64,000 nucleotides of DNA from Symbiodinium natans (GCA_905221605.1 CAJNDS010002527.1:230617-294616), one strand, 5' to 3'; positions 42,233-52,855 are shown, counted from the first letter of the stretch. Translations and numbers: made by a program. The notes: generated by a model from the letters alone, not told the origin.

Positions 42233-43548
42233 TCCTTGGGGACAAAGTGAACCCCAAAAGGGTTTATGGTTCATGTACCTTAGTAGGAATTTTCGTAGTA
42301 AAGGGTATATGACCCTAATATTGGGGTTCATTCTGTTGCCAAGAAATGAGGAAGCTTGGGCTGTGTTACGGGGTTCAGGCTGTGTCTGGAGTTCAGCGTT
42401 TTTTCTGTTAGAGTTCGGCTTGTTGTTAGGGGGTCTAAGGGTTATTGTCATTTATTCGTATTTAACCAATGTGCTTTTTTAAGGGGGTGGGGGGCGGGGG
42501 TTGGGGGGGGGGTATCCTCAACTCTGGACTCCCCACCCCGAACTCCTCTATCCCAAACGCTAACGCAGGCTCTCGAAACACCCAAAGGCAGGGCTGTAAA
42601 CATCTCTACACCCGGAAGATGCCCTCGTAAGGTCAAAAGCCTCCGCCGCCCCTGCCCCCCTCCCGCCCCCCAACCCCCCCTCCCCCAAAAAAAAACAAAA
42701 TGTCATACAACTCCTGATAAGTCCCTATAAGCCGCTAGAAACGTAAACCCCTATAATCCCCTAAACCCTAAACCCTAAACCCTAAACCCCTATAATCCCC
42801 TGCAAGTTCCTCGGAACCAGGCTGCGAGTCCCCAGCACCGCCTGCAGCGCCGGGGCTGCTCCGTGTGGAGCTGACGAAAGAAGGTGCCTTGGGCCTTGGC
42901 TGAGGGCAAGTTTAGGATTTAGGATCTATAGGGTTTAGGGTTTAGGGTTTAGGATTTAGGATCTATAGGGTTTAGGGTTTAGGGTTTAGGGTTTAGGGCT
43001 TAGGGTTTAGGGTTTTGGGTTTAGGGCTTTGCAGGTTTAGGAATTCTGGGTGTTGAGCAGTTGTTCTAGGTTAGAGAGTTGAGGAGTTCTCCTGGGATCT
43101 AACGGTTTTGTGGCTGCGTCGCGCAGAGGCAAAGTCTGCAGCGCTGCTTCAAGTAGCGGTTGGGGGTTCAAAGGGTTTAGGGCTTAGGGTTTAGGGTTTA
43201 GGGTTTAGGGTTTAGGGTTTAGGGTTTAGGCTTGGGCTACAATTCTGCTTGAATTGGACTGGGAGCTGTTCCGAATCTGAACTCTTATTTCTGAGAGCTG
43301 GCCGGAGGGAGGGGGCTTTTGACAAGGACCTCCTTCCTTCTATGGAAGGTTTCGCTTTCCCTCATCCGGCGCCTGCAGTCTGATCCACTGCTGACATGAA
43401 CGCGTAAACTCTGCAACCTAGGTTTGGACGTGCCATGTCAAAATTAGGGCCGTTGGCTTAGCCGGTAGGGGCTTGCGGTATTAGTTCTATACAGGGTCCT
43501 GTAAAGTTCGCAAGGGATTCGATGTTCTAGGCTTGAGAGTCCCTTCAG

Positions 43549-43607
43549 CAGGTGCCGTGAACGCCGCCTTGCGTGCCCTGGCACTGGGGCCGAGCGACCC
43601 GTGGCAG
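43549..43607 (+). CDS. Candidate exon
   Basis: Between GAGAGTCCCTTCAG and GTGGCAG|GTACCC. Reads GAVNAALRALALGPSDPWQ. An introner-like element follows 32 bases downstream. Confidence 0.5.
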
Positions 43608-43638
43608 GTACCCGTGGGAAGTTGTTTTTTGTTTTTTC

Positions 43639-43743
43639 CTACTACTTGCTTAAGAACCCAGAAAAAACAAACATATCCTTCCTCATTAAGGCTAATATAG
43701 GGATTATTATTCTATTCTTTTGGGGTTCTTAAGCAAACAGTAG
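43639..43743. mobile_element. Introner-like element, CTACT..TTGCTTAAGAACC family
   Basis: Left CTACTACTTGCTTAAGAACC and right GGGGTTCTTAAGCAAACAGT (then AG) are inverted. It is 105 bp with GGGATTATTATT in the centre, as at 30238. Confidence 0.7.
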
Positions 43744-44121
43744 TTTTGGGGAGGTGCAGTCTGTGGGGTGCAGTGTATGGTCTGGGGCTTAGTGAGTGCA
43801 TGTTACTCGTAACTTCCTGTACATGAAGTAGCCTTCACAATGAGAGTTCTCTGTACACGAAGTAGGCCTCATAGTAAGGCGTTGGTTTTTGCTGAGTGCA
43901 TATCGGGCACCCTACAGATCTTGGCGCAGTTTTGGCTTTGTAGACTTTCAAGCCATGCTTCAACATGGGGTGCGTAAAAAATACAGGACCCAGTTATTTG
44001 GGCAGTGTTATAAGACATTATAGCTTATGCTTGTATGCTATTTTGGCTTTATAGACCCTCAACCCTAAACCCTAATTAAACCGCAGCTCTCTTGAAAAAT
44101 GTTGAGCGGCTCCTGTAGCAA

Positions 44122-44267
44122 CTACGATTTAGGTCCCGGATCAGTGAACACGTTGACCTGCTGAATCACCCACAGGCAATCTCCGTCGCCGCTCCCGCCT
44201 TCGGGAGGCACACTCTGACTCAAGAACTCCAAGTTGAAATTTTGAGCCGAATCGGTCGTGCCCTTCT
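44122..44267 (-). CDS. Candidate terminal exon, minus strand
   Basis: After TCGGGATTTAG the frame reads KGTTDSAQNFNLEFLSQSVP and GDCLWVIQQVNVFTDPGPKS, to TAG at 44122-44124. A different minus frame is open for 98 codons over the same DNA but is Arg-rich and less protein-like. CAG|GTCAAC at 44158 is an alternative exon end. Upstream candidates on this strand are 45155-45222, 45735-45860, 46435-46497 and 46984-47096. Confidence 0.5.
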
Positions 44268-44708
44268 CTAAATCCCGATAATCCTAACGCCCAAAGCCTT
44301 GTGCAATCCAGGAGCGCCGCCTCATGGGGGTTTTCTTGTGTTTCATTGCTTGCCATGTTCGACTCGCAACCCCAAGCACATACACCCCGAAAATCTGAAC
44401 CCTTCGGGTCGAAAAGGCTTGTAGAACCTAAACCCATCTAAAGCCTAAAGCCTGCACCCCAATTAAACCCTGCAGAAAGGAACCCCAAACCCTGGTTTGC
44501 TTGAAGGCTTTATAGGGCTAGTGGGGCTCAGCACCAGGGTTTGGTCCCGAAACCAGCGTCCCCTGTCCCCTAGTTTAGGGTGTAAGGTTTAGAGTTTAGG
44601 GTTTAGGGCTTAGGGTTTAGGGTTTAGGGTTTAGGGCAACTCGCAACCTTTCGAAGGTGCACCGGCACGAAGCACGGGGCATGGTCGGCGTATGCAGAGG
44701 CCAGTGGG

Positions 44709-44811
44709 ATCCTAAACCCTAAACCCTAAACCCTAAACCCTAAACCCTAAACCCTAAACCCTAAACCCTAAACCCTAAAACCTAAACCCTAAACCCTAAA
44801 CCCTAAACCTG
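44709..44811. repeat. CCCTAAA tract
   Basis: Fourteen units with one deletion. The 70-base island before it (44638-44708) is open on both strands and unassigned. Confidence 0.95.
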
Positions 44812-45154
44812 CGAAGGCTTGAGGTTCTGACTTTTTTGGATGTTGCAAAGAGAAGGGCTCATTGTTCATGTGAAACAAGGTTTATATTACTGTTATTGGT
44901 GGGTGTATATACAAGGTTTCTTTTTAATACTGGTGTGTGTATATATATATATATATGTATATCCTTTTGGGGATACAAGAAATCTAAACCCTACTTCCTG
45001 TGGGGCCCTTCATACCCTTGGCCCTAAGACAGCATAAGTGCCTTCAAGCGCCGAGCTCCCCCGAACCCCTGAAAGGCCGAAACCGTTCTGGAAGCCCCAA
45101 AGCTCCAAACCCTGAACAATAATTTATAAACCCTAAACACTTCAGAGCCCTGCG

Positions 45155-45222
45155 AACCCACCAAATACACAGGCCACGTCATCGGCCCGCAGCGCGGGGG
45201 CGGTTCCTTGCAGCATGTAGCA
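45155..45222 (-). CDS. Candidate exon, minus strand
   Basis: Directly after a heptamer tract in minus orientation the frame reads YMLQGTAPALRADDVACVFG then GFA. No family recognised. Confidence 0.4.
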
Positions 45223-45734
45223 CTTGGGGTTTAGGGTTTTAGGGTTTGGGGTTTAGGGCTTAGGGTGTAGGGTTTAGTCTGAGGGTTTGGGAGGTTTTTG
45301 GGGATTGGGGGTTTGCGGTTTCGGGGATTGGGGGTTTCGGGGCTTCCTGGTTTGGGCGCTTTGGGTTTGGGGGTTTGCGGTTTGGGTGGTTGGGGAGGAA
45401 GCTTGCTGGGGTTTTGTTGGGTTGAGAGCTTCAAGATGTTCGATGTGTTGTTATCTGTGGGGCTTGTAGGGTTTGGGGGTTCCATACCCTGAAAATTGAA
45501 AATACACTCTGGATCTTTTCAGTTTGTGGAAGCCTAGTAGAATGAGCATTTCCTGAGTTCCCTAAACCCGAAAACCCTAACCCTAAAACCCTAAAACCCT
45601 AAACCCCAAACACATTTTTTAATAAGGGTTTTAAGGTTGTTTTCAGGGTTTTCAGGGCTTGAAGAGATTTTCAGGGTTTTTTAAAGGGTTGTTGAGGGTT
45701 TTCAAGGGTTTGAGGGCCTCGGGTTTAAGGGTTT

Positions 45735-45860
45735 AATGATTAATTTGGCTTTGGGGTCTGCGGGCATAGCTCGGAGGCAGTGGCCCTTCTGGTCCGCGAT
45801 GGCATCCTCGCAGATGGCGACCGATGTACTCCGATGGCCGGGGGTCCTCTCTCTCTCTCT
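45735..45860 (-). CDS. Candidate exon, minus strand
   Basis: Open through TSVAICEDAIADQKGHCLRA and MPADPKAK. Borders uncertain; GGCCATCGGAG may be the 3' site. Confidence 0.35.
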
Positions 45861-46434
45861 TCGAGTGCAGTTTCGGGCGGCGTTCCTAAGGGATAAATCC
45901 CTTCCCTCCAGCATGAGAAACAATCATATATACATATATAGGTATATACAAATATAGATATATAGATATGCTACATCTATGAATTTGAGCTATTTGTTTC
46001 TTCCTCTTCTTTGTGTGTCAATAAGGTCCTATTTCGGGCGGTTGTAAGGCCAGGGTATGGACATCAAGGTGCATTGGGCCTGGCATAGTTGGGTTTTAGG
46101 GTTTAGGGTTATGCGCTCGGGTGATTTCGGAAAACCTCTGGGTACTGGTGTCGTGGCTCTCTCAGCCCCCGATGTTCAAGTGCTCGTTGCGGGGGTACTC
46201 CGAGGTGTGTGGGGACTGCTTCTAACCTTTCGGACTCTCATTCTGGTGTATTCCTTGTAGTGTGTACCAGTATTTAGGCACCCTCTCATCTTATGGACAC
46301 ACTACTATGAACCCTACCCGGGTTTAGGATGCGTGGGCCAAAAAGTCTAAACATTGAAGACTAAACCCTACAAATCCTAAACCCTAAGCCCCTATAAAGC
46401 CCTAAGCCTCAGAGCCCAAACCCCAACCTGGTGT

Positions 46435-46497
46435 AGGTGCGGCTGGCCGGCTCCGACGAGGTACTCATTCCATCCGAGGCTTCGGCAACGGCCGGCT
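46435..46497 (-). CDS. Candidate exon; both strands plausible
   Basis: Minus: AATTCAAAAG|CCG to CACCAG|GTTGGG reads PAVAEASDGMSTSSEPASRT. Plus: GGTGTAG|GTGCGG to GACGAG|GTACTC reads VRLAGSDE and beyond. Minus is preferred for its neighbours. Confidence 0.35.
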
Positions 46498-46565
46498 TTT
46501 GAATTAGGGTTGAAAGGGTTTAGGGTTTCGGTTTTAGGGTTATGATTTGGAGTTTGCAGCAATAA

Positions 46566-46949
46566 GTGGGTTCCCCACTCCCCCCTCCTCCCGAAGCTTG
46601 CCGGGCAGGGGGTTCGTCATTTGAGGCTTGGGGACCTACCTGTGTAGCAAGAGTCCGTCAGTGCAAGCACGCTTTTTTAAAAGTCATTTTGATTTTTCGG
46701 GCTGCTCGGAGAGGACTTTGCAAGTGCGGAGAGATTCCACATGTGAGGTCAACACTAGTTAGACGGTTTAGTCAACGGTTTCCGAATGTGTATTTGACAT
46801 TGTGGCTTTCGGAACAGGCATGTCCAACCCTAAGAAAAACGATGTACCGAAGCAGGGAATACTTGGCAAAGTGCCCTCCTATTTCGAAACTTTGTTGCCC
46901 AAGCTTTATAGTCCCCATATACCTAAGTAGCCCCTACATTACCCCCTAA
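46566..46949 (+). other. Unassigned 127-residue open frame
   Basis: Contains CKCGEIPHVRSTLVRRFSQR and PTLRKTMYRSREYLAKCPPI. It has no ATG-proximal context, splice sites or recognisable domain. Its length is notable for this window but not decisive. Confidence 0.2.
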
Positions 46950-46983
46950 GTTCCCTGATAAGGGGTCCCTCCGTTTAGTCCTT

Positions 46984-47096
46984 TGATCGTCGCCTCCGCG
47001 AAGGCGAGCGCGGTGCATTCCGTCACGCTGGAGCTACTGGAGTCGTGCCGCTTGGCATGAAGAAGCCCGTAGACGCCAGCTTGGTAGTAGTGATGC
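46984..47096 (-). CDS. Candidate exon after GGGTTTAG, minus strand
   Basis: The minus-strand frame begins right after a heptamer (TTTAG|GCATC) and reads HHYYQAGVYGLLHAKRHDSS then VTECTALAFAEATIK. The heptamer would be the 3' splice site. Confidence 0.45.
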
Positions 47097-47201
47097 CTAA
47101 ACCCTAAACCCTAAACCCTAAACCCTAAACCCTAAACCCTAAACCCTAAACCCTAAACCCTAAACCCTAAACCCTAAACCCTAAACCCTAAACCCTAAAC
47201 C
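47096..47201. repeat. CCCTAAA tract
   Basis: Fifteen near-perfect units. Confidence 0.95.
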
Positions 47202-47229
47202 TGTTCGGGGTATTCTAACCCCTATGTAA

Positions 47230-48800
47230 TCTCAAAGGTTAACCTTGAGTTCCGCTACTAGTAGGAAACTGGACAACTATCAGCTAGTCGACGCTACGTG
47301 CTGAGAGTTTTCGAGAGATCCCACAGCATCTTTCACGTTTTCGTGGCTTCATGAACACGTCTGGGATCCTACCTGCAGTAGTCGGCCCCTATCGAGGTGT
47401 CCTCAGTGCCGGTGCCCACATGCCCCTGACACACTGGCTTGCTGCACATCTGGGAGGTACTTTGGTTCTTTCTGAAACATGTTGCCTTAAAAGCTGGAAG
47501 GCTGCTAAGTCTCCCTGAAGGTCCAACGGTCCTCCCACGCGTGCTCCAAGTGCATCCCAGTGTTCCCAGTGACCCAAGAGTTCGAGTGGCCCAAGCGCAC
47601 CAAACGACCCAAGTGAACAAAGTCGCCCGCCTTGCGACAAGAGTACATTTTGATCGGAGAGTTGTAAGTGGGCGGTCTTGGGTAGGTCTGCCGACTCATG
47701 CGCGCTAACAAAGCGCGCTTCCGTTTGGCACGCCCGGAACGAAACCGTTAAACCTGTCTTTAGGTTGCCTTATTAGCCCTTGGGCACCCTAAACCCTAAA
47801 CCCTAAACCCTAAGGAATCCTACACCATGACGCAAAAAACGCAGCTTAGGAATTCAGGTGTACGGTTAGGGTTTAGAGTTTAGGGTTTAGGGTTTAGGGT
47901 TTAAGGTGTAGGGTGTAGGGTTTAGGCGTGCTTGGGGTCCTGGGGAAGGCAAGGTTGCCAATCACCCCACCAGCCTGTCTCTGCATTGAGGATGCTTGTG
48001 TGTTGCAAGGCCACTGCCAAAAGGAGGGGGGACCACCAAAGAACAAGAGGTCTGCGGGTTGTTAGGGTTTGGGGAGCCTACCCCTAAACCATAAACCCTA
48101 AATTTCCCACTGCATGGAGTGAATCAGGTTTGGCACCTTTCCGCATTCGCCAGGCTTGTCTCTCCAAAGCCGTAAAGTGGGGGGTTTAGGGTCTAGGGTT
48201 TAGGGTTTAGGGTTTACTGTAGGGGCTTCGGGTCAGCGCATGGTACTTGTGTTTGGGGCTGGTTGGTTTCGGTGGAGAGTGCTGTGTGGGGGGTGGGGGG
48301 GGGGGGGGGGGTTTGGGGAAATTATCGTGGTTTGTGCTTGTGGTTCGTGCTTCATGTATAGGGTAGTCCAAGCGTGTTCGTTTCTCTCGGTTCGCGCACA
48401 TGATCACCATTCTAGTGCCAACACTGCCACTCTGTACTGACCCGCATATGAACTTCAGCCCCTGCCTGCACCTCAAGCAGATCTCGATTCGCAGACGCTT
48501 CCAGATACCGATCCAAGCTCTGCGGGGTGTAGTATGCATCACATGCCTTTTCATCCGAGTTCATGATCCCTGTGTTCTACTAACCCTTTACATGGAGTCG
48601 AGTCTGAGTTTGACGAGTACTAGCTGCTTGCGACACTGCAATCTACTTGTGTCTTCTCCGCCAATGCTTCGCTCCGGCCCCATGACCAGAACGAAGCCCA
48701 CGAAACGGCATGTGTAGAACCCGAAACTACCCTAAACCCCAAACCCTAAACCGTAAACCCTAATTCGGATGCTCAAGCACGGCAAACCTCGCAGAAAGCC
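47230..48800. other. No well-supported gene
   Basis: Unique DNA with short heptamer tracts at 47787-47815, 47863-47928, 48181-48216 and 48731-48766 and a 14-G run near 48297. Open frames at 47369-47711 and 48207-48717 overlap on both strands without splice support. Confidence 0.4.
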
Positions 48801-49055
48801 CTGGCCCACTTTCTCTGAACACCGGCAACCTCCAATGAACGCCGTCTGCCCTGTTCAGAACCTTCACCGTCCTTAGGGATACTCGGGAATGATTTTTAAC
48901 TTTTGGGTGTATAATTGCTAAGAAACAGCTAGAGCTCAGCTAAAGTCATAATTTTCTTAGGGTTCCAAGTGCAGATCCTTCACCCACGCCCCTCGCAGGC
49001 GGAGATTTCTTTGGACCTTTTGTGGCAGGCCGAGGAGGCGAACCCTTATGCGGTT

Positions 49056-49248
49056 TAGGGTTTAGGGTTTGGGGTTTCGAGTTTCGGGTTTAGGGGTTTA
49101 GGGGTTTAGGGGTTTAGGGGTTTAGGGGTTTAGGGGTTTAGGGGTTTAGGGGTTTAGGGGTTTAGGGGTTTAGGGGTTTCGGGGTTTCGGGGTTTAGGGG
49201 TTTAGGGGTTTAGGGGTTTAGGGTTTAGGGGTTTAGGGTTTAGGATCC
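49056..49248. repeat. TTTAGGG/TTTAGGGG tract
   Basis: About twenty TTTAGGGG octamers with TTTCGGGG changes near 49180, ending in mixed heptamers. Confidence 0.95.
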
Positions 49249-49421
49249 ACCTTTGGGGCACTAGCAATCCCCCTAAAAACCCAAAGGTTCCGCCTTTTTC
49301 CCTTTTTAGAGACCTAAGCCAGAACGGACTCCGTTTTTCATCCCAGGCTTTCTTCCGAGCACATGTAGAGAACGGAACCCTAAACCCTCTCAAACCCTTT
49401 ATCCCGGACGCTTCTGCAGGC

Positions 49422-49534
49422 TCAGGGTTTAGGGTTTAGGGTTTAGGGTTTAGGGTTTAGGGTTTAGGGTTTAGGGTTTAGGGTTTAGGGTTTAGGGTTT
49501 AGGGTTTAGGGTTTAGGGTTTAGGGTTTAGGGTT
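49422..49534. repeat. TTTAGGG tract
   Basis: Sixteen perfect units, the longest pure run in G orientation. Confidence 0.95.
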
Positions 49535-49577
49535 AGTTCGGGGTCCCAGATGGGCCGAACCCTTGACGGCAGGTTGT

Positions 49578-49634
49578 GGTCGTGGGCAGCGGTGTGGGCG
49601 TCCGGCCAGACCCTGAGCTGTGCTACGTGGTGTG
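49578..49634 (+). CDS. Candidate exon with GSGVG loop
   Basis: After ACCCTTGACGGCAG the frame reads VVVVGSGVGVRPDPELCYVV. The hydrophobic strand followed by GSGVG resembles a dinucleotide-binding loop, but the fragment is too short to assign. Confidence 0.4.
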
Positions 49635-49635
49635 G

Positions 49636-49806
49636 GGTTTAGGGCTTAGGGCTTAGGGCTTAGGGCTTAGGGCTTAGGGCTTAGGGCTTAGGGCTTAGGG
49701 CTCAGGGCTTAGGGCTTAGGGCTTAGGGCTTAGGGCTTAGGGGCTTAGGGGCTTAGGGGCTTAGGGGCTTAGGGGCTTAGGGCTTAGGGGCTTAGGGCTT
49801 AGGGGG
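49636..49806. repeat. CTTAGGG/GCTTAGGGG tract
   Basis: Over twenty units based on the CTTAGGG variant, several with an extra G. It is distinct from the adjacent pure TTTAGGG tract. Confidence 0.95.
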
Positions 49807-49813
49807 CTCAGTG

Positions 49814-49944
49814 ATGAGCAGCAATGCTCAGAGTCGTGCTGCAAACCATTCGGCACTTCAACGTGCAGTTCGCGGCCTCAGCATGCAAAGCCCTGGACTC
49901 TTCCCGGCCACCAATTTCCCCAGTAGCCCTGAAGCTCATCCACC
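49814..49944 (+). CDS. Candidate first exon
   Basis: ATG at 49814 opens MSSNAQSRAANHSALQRAVR, GLSMQSPGLFPATNFPSSPE and AHPPE, before a degraded CCCTAAA tract. Ser/Ala/Arg-rich N-terminus with no recognised signal. Confidence 0.4.
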
Positions 49945-49949
49945 CGAAA

Positions 49950-50105
49950 CCGTAAACCCTAAACCCCTAACCCCTAAACCAGGAACCCCTAAACCCCTCA
50001 ACCCCTCAACCCCTCAACCCCTCAACCCCTAAACCCCTAACCCCTAAACCCCTAAACCCCTAAACCCCTAAGCCCCTAAACCCCTAAGCCCCTAAACCCG
50101 AAACC
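49950..50105. repeat. CCCCTAAA/CCCCTCAA tract
   Basis: Octamers with CCCCTCAA and CCCCTAAG variants. The following 50122-50208 island is GC-rich and open in several frames (for example RALDGRKLGSGSRLASAAAR). Confidence 0.9.
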
Positions 50106-50279
50106 AACATCCCTCAACCCCACGAGGACCCTGCGCGCTCTAGATGGCCGCAAGCTCGGCTCGGGAAGCCGCTTGGCTTCGGCGGCCGCAAGGGCGCTGG
50201 AGGCACGAGGGTTTAGGGTTTAGGCTTTAGGGTTTAGGCTTTGGGGTTTAGGGTATAGGGGTGTTCTTTGACTTTGGCT

Positions 50280-50495
50280 GTCTGTGTGTGTGTCTCTCTG
50301 TATGAATGTTTTGTATGTAACCATACAGATGTGTATATACATGTACACATAGGTATATGCACACACATATATGTGTAGGTATGTAGGTAGGTATGTAGGT
50401 AGGTATGTATGTAGGTATGTATGTATGTGTAAGGGTATGTGTATATACATATATATGTATATATGTATATTTATATTTTGCATGCATGCGTGCAT
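50280..50495. repeat. TATG/TACA/TGCA-rich microsatellite
   Basis: ATGTAGGTATGTATGT and GCATGCATGCGTGCATGCAC runs. Tyr/Ile/His-rich translations are artefacts. Confidence 0.85.
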
Positions 50496-50521
50496 GCACG
50501 CACATGTCTGTGCATCTTTAC

Positions 50522-50941
50522 ATGAAAATAGCGACGGCGGTGCTAAGTTTCGAAGTTAGAGCTCAGGATTCAACCATGGTTTTCCATCCCAGGGGCTGCT
50601 GTGAGGTTTAGGGTCTAGGGTTCAGGGTTCAGGGTTTAGGGTTTGGAGTTTGGGTTTTAGGGTTTAGGCTTGTTCCAGTCCTGGGGTTTCTTGAGTGTTT
50701 GTTTGGGTAGGACAGCTCCTACGGCAAGAAGGGCTTAGGGTGGAAACCCGAATATAAGAAGCCACCGGCTCGAAAGCCAGAACTGGCCAGGATGTACGGC
50801 GAGGTGGCTGGTGCTCTTTGGCTTCAATCAGTGTGGCGATATGTTTCCATCTTTGTTTCTACATCACTGTACGGTGTCGCAGCCCTGCTTGCAATGTCCC
50901 TGTCTTTCCTCAGCATGAGCCTCAAGCACTTAGCTAAGTAG
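50522..50941 (+). CDS. Two-exon small membrane protein, 104 aa
   Basis: Exon 1 (50522-50605) opens with ATG: MKIATAVLSFEVRAQDSTMV ... GCCE. Exon 2 (50711-50941) reads DSSYGKKGLGWKPEYKKPPA, then RKPELARMYGEVAGALWLQS, then a hydrophobic stretch containing YVSIFVSTSLYGVAALLAM, to TAG. The 105-nt intron starts GTTTAGGG and ends TTGGGTAG; phases are 0-0. The layout is a basic, Pro-rich middle followed by one likely membrane segment near the C-terminus. No family recognised. The internal Met at MVFHPRG could be the real start. It ends 264 bases before the sulfotransferase ATG on the same strand. Confidence 0.55.
50606..50710 (+). repeat. 105-nt intron starting with heptamers
   Basis: GTTTAGGGTCTAGGGTTCAG and further heptamer variants, then TTGTTTGGGTAG. 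GT-AG, and the exons join in phase 0. Confidence 0.55.
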
Positions 50942-51205
50942 GGGGCTTCACTGCCTCGTTAGACGTGTTAGGGGTGAGGGCGAGGGTCAGGAGGGAGAAT
51001 CCGACTTCATGCCATTCGAACTCCTCAAACTAACAAGTGAAGCCCTGATGACACACTAGAACCAGAGCATGTAAGTAAAAGTCGAGTGTCTAAAGGGCGG
51101 CTCGCCGCTGTTCACGCGCTGGTCCAGGCGCACTCGTTGATACCACATAGAGACTCATCAAAGGCCTGCACGCATTGCCAGTAACACCTGCCATCGCCTG
51201 CCACT

Positions 51206-52142
51206 ATGACCAAGCAAGACGAGGAAATCCGGGTGATTGTCGCTGGGCTTGGGAGGACGGGGACGATGAGCATGCAGGAAGCATTGCGTATGCTTGGATA
51301 CAAGACATACCACATGGAAGCACTGCTACGGGACAGCACCCATGCGAAGAACTGGAGGCGGCTTACTGACAAAAACATCACCGTTGAGGAGGTCTTCAAC
51401 AAGATTGTAGAGGATGGGTACAACGCCACCATGGACAACCCCATGTGCGAGTACTTCATAGAACAGATGAAGATGTTTCCGAACGCCAAGGTCATCCTCA
51501 CTCTGCACCCTAAGGGTGCAGCTGGATGGGAGAAGAGTTTCTCAACCCTCATGGCAATGGTCCGTATCCAAAGCGCCCCGTTCTCATTAACTTATCCCAA
51601 CTTTCTCTCCTTCCTTCCTCGGGTTCAGGATGTCAATGCTGCTCGATGCCTCATGGGACAGAGGACCTTACATCTTCCAGCTTGTGAGCTTACCTACCGA
51701 AGCCATGAGCACGTGGAGGGGTGGCTGGCCACCCAGTATGAGCTCCACAACGCGCTGGTACGGTCCGTGGTTCCTTCCGAGAAGCTTCTCGAGTTCAATG
51801 TGCGCGAGGGCTGGGAGCCCTTGTGTTCCTTCCTGGGCAAGCCTGTGCCCGATGTCCCCTTCCCGAACGTGAATGACTCCAAGTCCATCACGCGCCTGGG
51901 TACGGTCTTACAAGTGGCTTGGTAGCCCAGTGGTACCCTTTGCCTTTCTTTTTTTGGTTGTGGGTTCCCTTATAAGTAGCCAACCCAAAAAAGGGGTGCC
52001 ATGATTATGCTATGGTTACTGGGATACTAAGGTGGTCATCTATGCCTGGGTCCCTGCCCTGGCTGCCATGCTCTTGCTGCTTTTCCAGTGTTGCCGAGCC
52101 CCGAAAGGGCGATCAGCAGCAAAATCGGCAAAGTCTGACTAG
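51206..52142 (+). CDS. Sulfotransferase-like P-loop protein, 272 aa, one intron
   Basis: ATG at 51206. Exon 1 (51206-51913, 236 codons) carries the N-terminal VIVAGLGRTGTMSMQEAL, the PAPS-type P-loop of the family (GxxRTGTxS), then LGYKTYHME. PFSLTYPNFLSFLP, GWLATQYELHNALVR, LLEFNVREGWEPLCSFLGKP and PFPNVNDSKS follow in family order. Exon 2 (52032-52142) adds VVIYAWVPALAAMLLLLFQC, a C-terminal membrane anchor, and a basic tail ending TAG. Without splicing the frame would stop at 51925 and lose the anchor. The length fits algal relatives. By homology it is a membrane-anchored sulfotransferase; substrate unknown. The intron is an introner-like element. Confidence 0.88.
51914..52031 (+). mobile_element. 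Introner-like element forming the sulfotransferase intron
   Basis: CAA|GTGGCTTGGTAGCCCAGT starts it and TACTGGGATACTAAG|GTGG ends it. CTTGGTAGCCCAGTGGTACC and CCTTAGTATCCCAGTAACC (reverse complement of the end) are inverted termini. GTGG occurs on both sides, a probable 4-bp target duplication whose first copy provides the GT. Confidence 0.85.
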
Positions 52143-52801
52143 GCCAGCGGTCGTCAACGTCGCAGAGAAGGACCGTGAGCAGAGTGGCGCGCGAGCGAAA
52201 GTGTGTCTGCCTGACATGAGAATGTTTCAGGTCTGTTCCGAAAGTCGTGTTCCCAAGGCCTTCCTCCAGCCGAAACCCAAGCCAAAAGCCCAAATCCTAC
52301 ACCCCCAAACCACTAAAACCCCTAAACCCCATGTTTGATTTCTTTAAACCTCCATAACACATCTTTGCGGGCTCGACGGTGCTGCTAGTGGCGCGCCCCC
52401 GCTCAAGTGTCAACTCCACGGCTCAGGGCTTCGAATTCGGCGTAGGGCTTCAAGGGTTTTTTAGGCCTTTAGGGCTTTAGGGTTTAGGGCTTCAAGGGGT
52501 TTTAGGGCTTTGGGGGGCTAAGGGATAACTGAACTGACGGCATAAGACGAGGTTTAAGAGTTTAGGTGCTTAGGGCTTCAAGAGTTTTTAGGGCTTTGGG
52601 GGGGTAGGGGCTTTAAGGGCTGCGGCTTGGGCTACAGGCGCAGGGATAGAGCGCGACTCAGGCCGGCAGAAGCTCCGGCAACCTAGGAAGCTGAACGATT
52701 TGACTAGCCAGTTCGGAACTTAACAAACATGTGTCATTGTTTCAAGCCCTAAGCAACCCTAAGCCCTAAATCCTAAACCCTGATCCCTAAACCCTCTTGA
52801 G

Positions 52802-52855
52802 TTCAAGGAGCTGAAGCCCCCTACAGCCATGTTCAAGAATAAGTCTGACTACTAT
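52802..52855 (+). CDS. Candidate exon ending at an introner
   Basis: After ACCCTCTTGAG the frame reads FKELKPPTAMFKNKSDYY and ends TAT|GTGCTTAAG, the edge of the next element. First recognised exon of a plus-strand gene running to about 53.6 kb. Confidence 0.5.

Noticed and set aside
43441-43510. tRNA-like GGCCGTTGGCTTAGCCGGTA
   Set aside because: No matching acceptor stem or T-loop.
43900-44070. Dinoflagellate spliced leader
   Set aside because: TTTTGGCTTTGTAGAC and ATTTTGGCTTTATAGACC share only a few bases with the leader's TTTTGGCT part. No full leader sequence was seen.
45231-45485. Pro/Lys/Asn-rich or Gly/Leu/Val-rich ORFs over heptamer tracts
   Set aside because: They are direct translations of CCCTAAA or TTTAGGG variants (NPKP, LGFRV), also at 60281-60524 and elsewhere.
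51545-51630. An additional intron inside sulfotransferase exon 1
   Set aside because: Although CTTCCTCGGGTTCAG looks like a 3' site, the frame through PFSLTYPNFLSFLP matches the family, so this part is coding.
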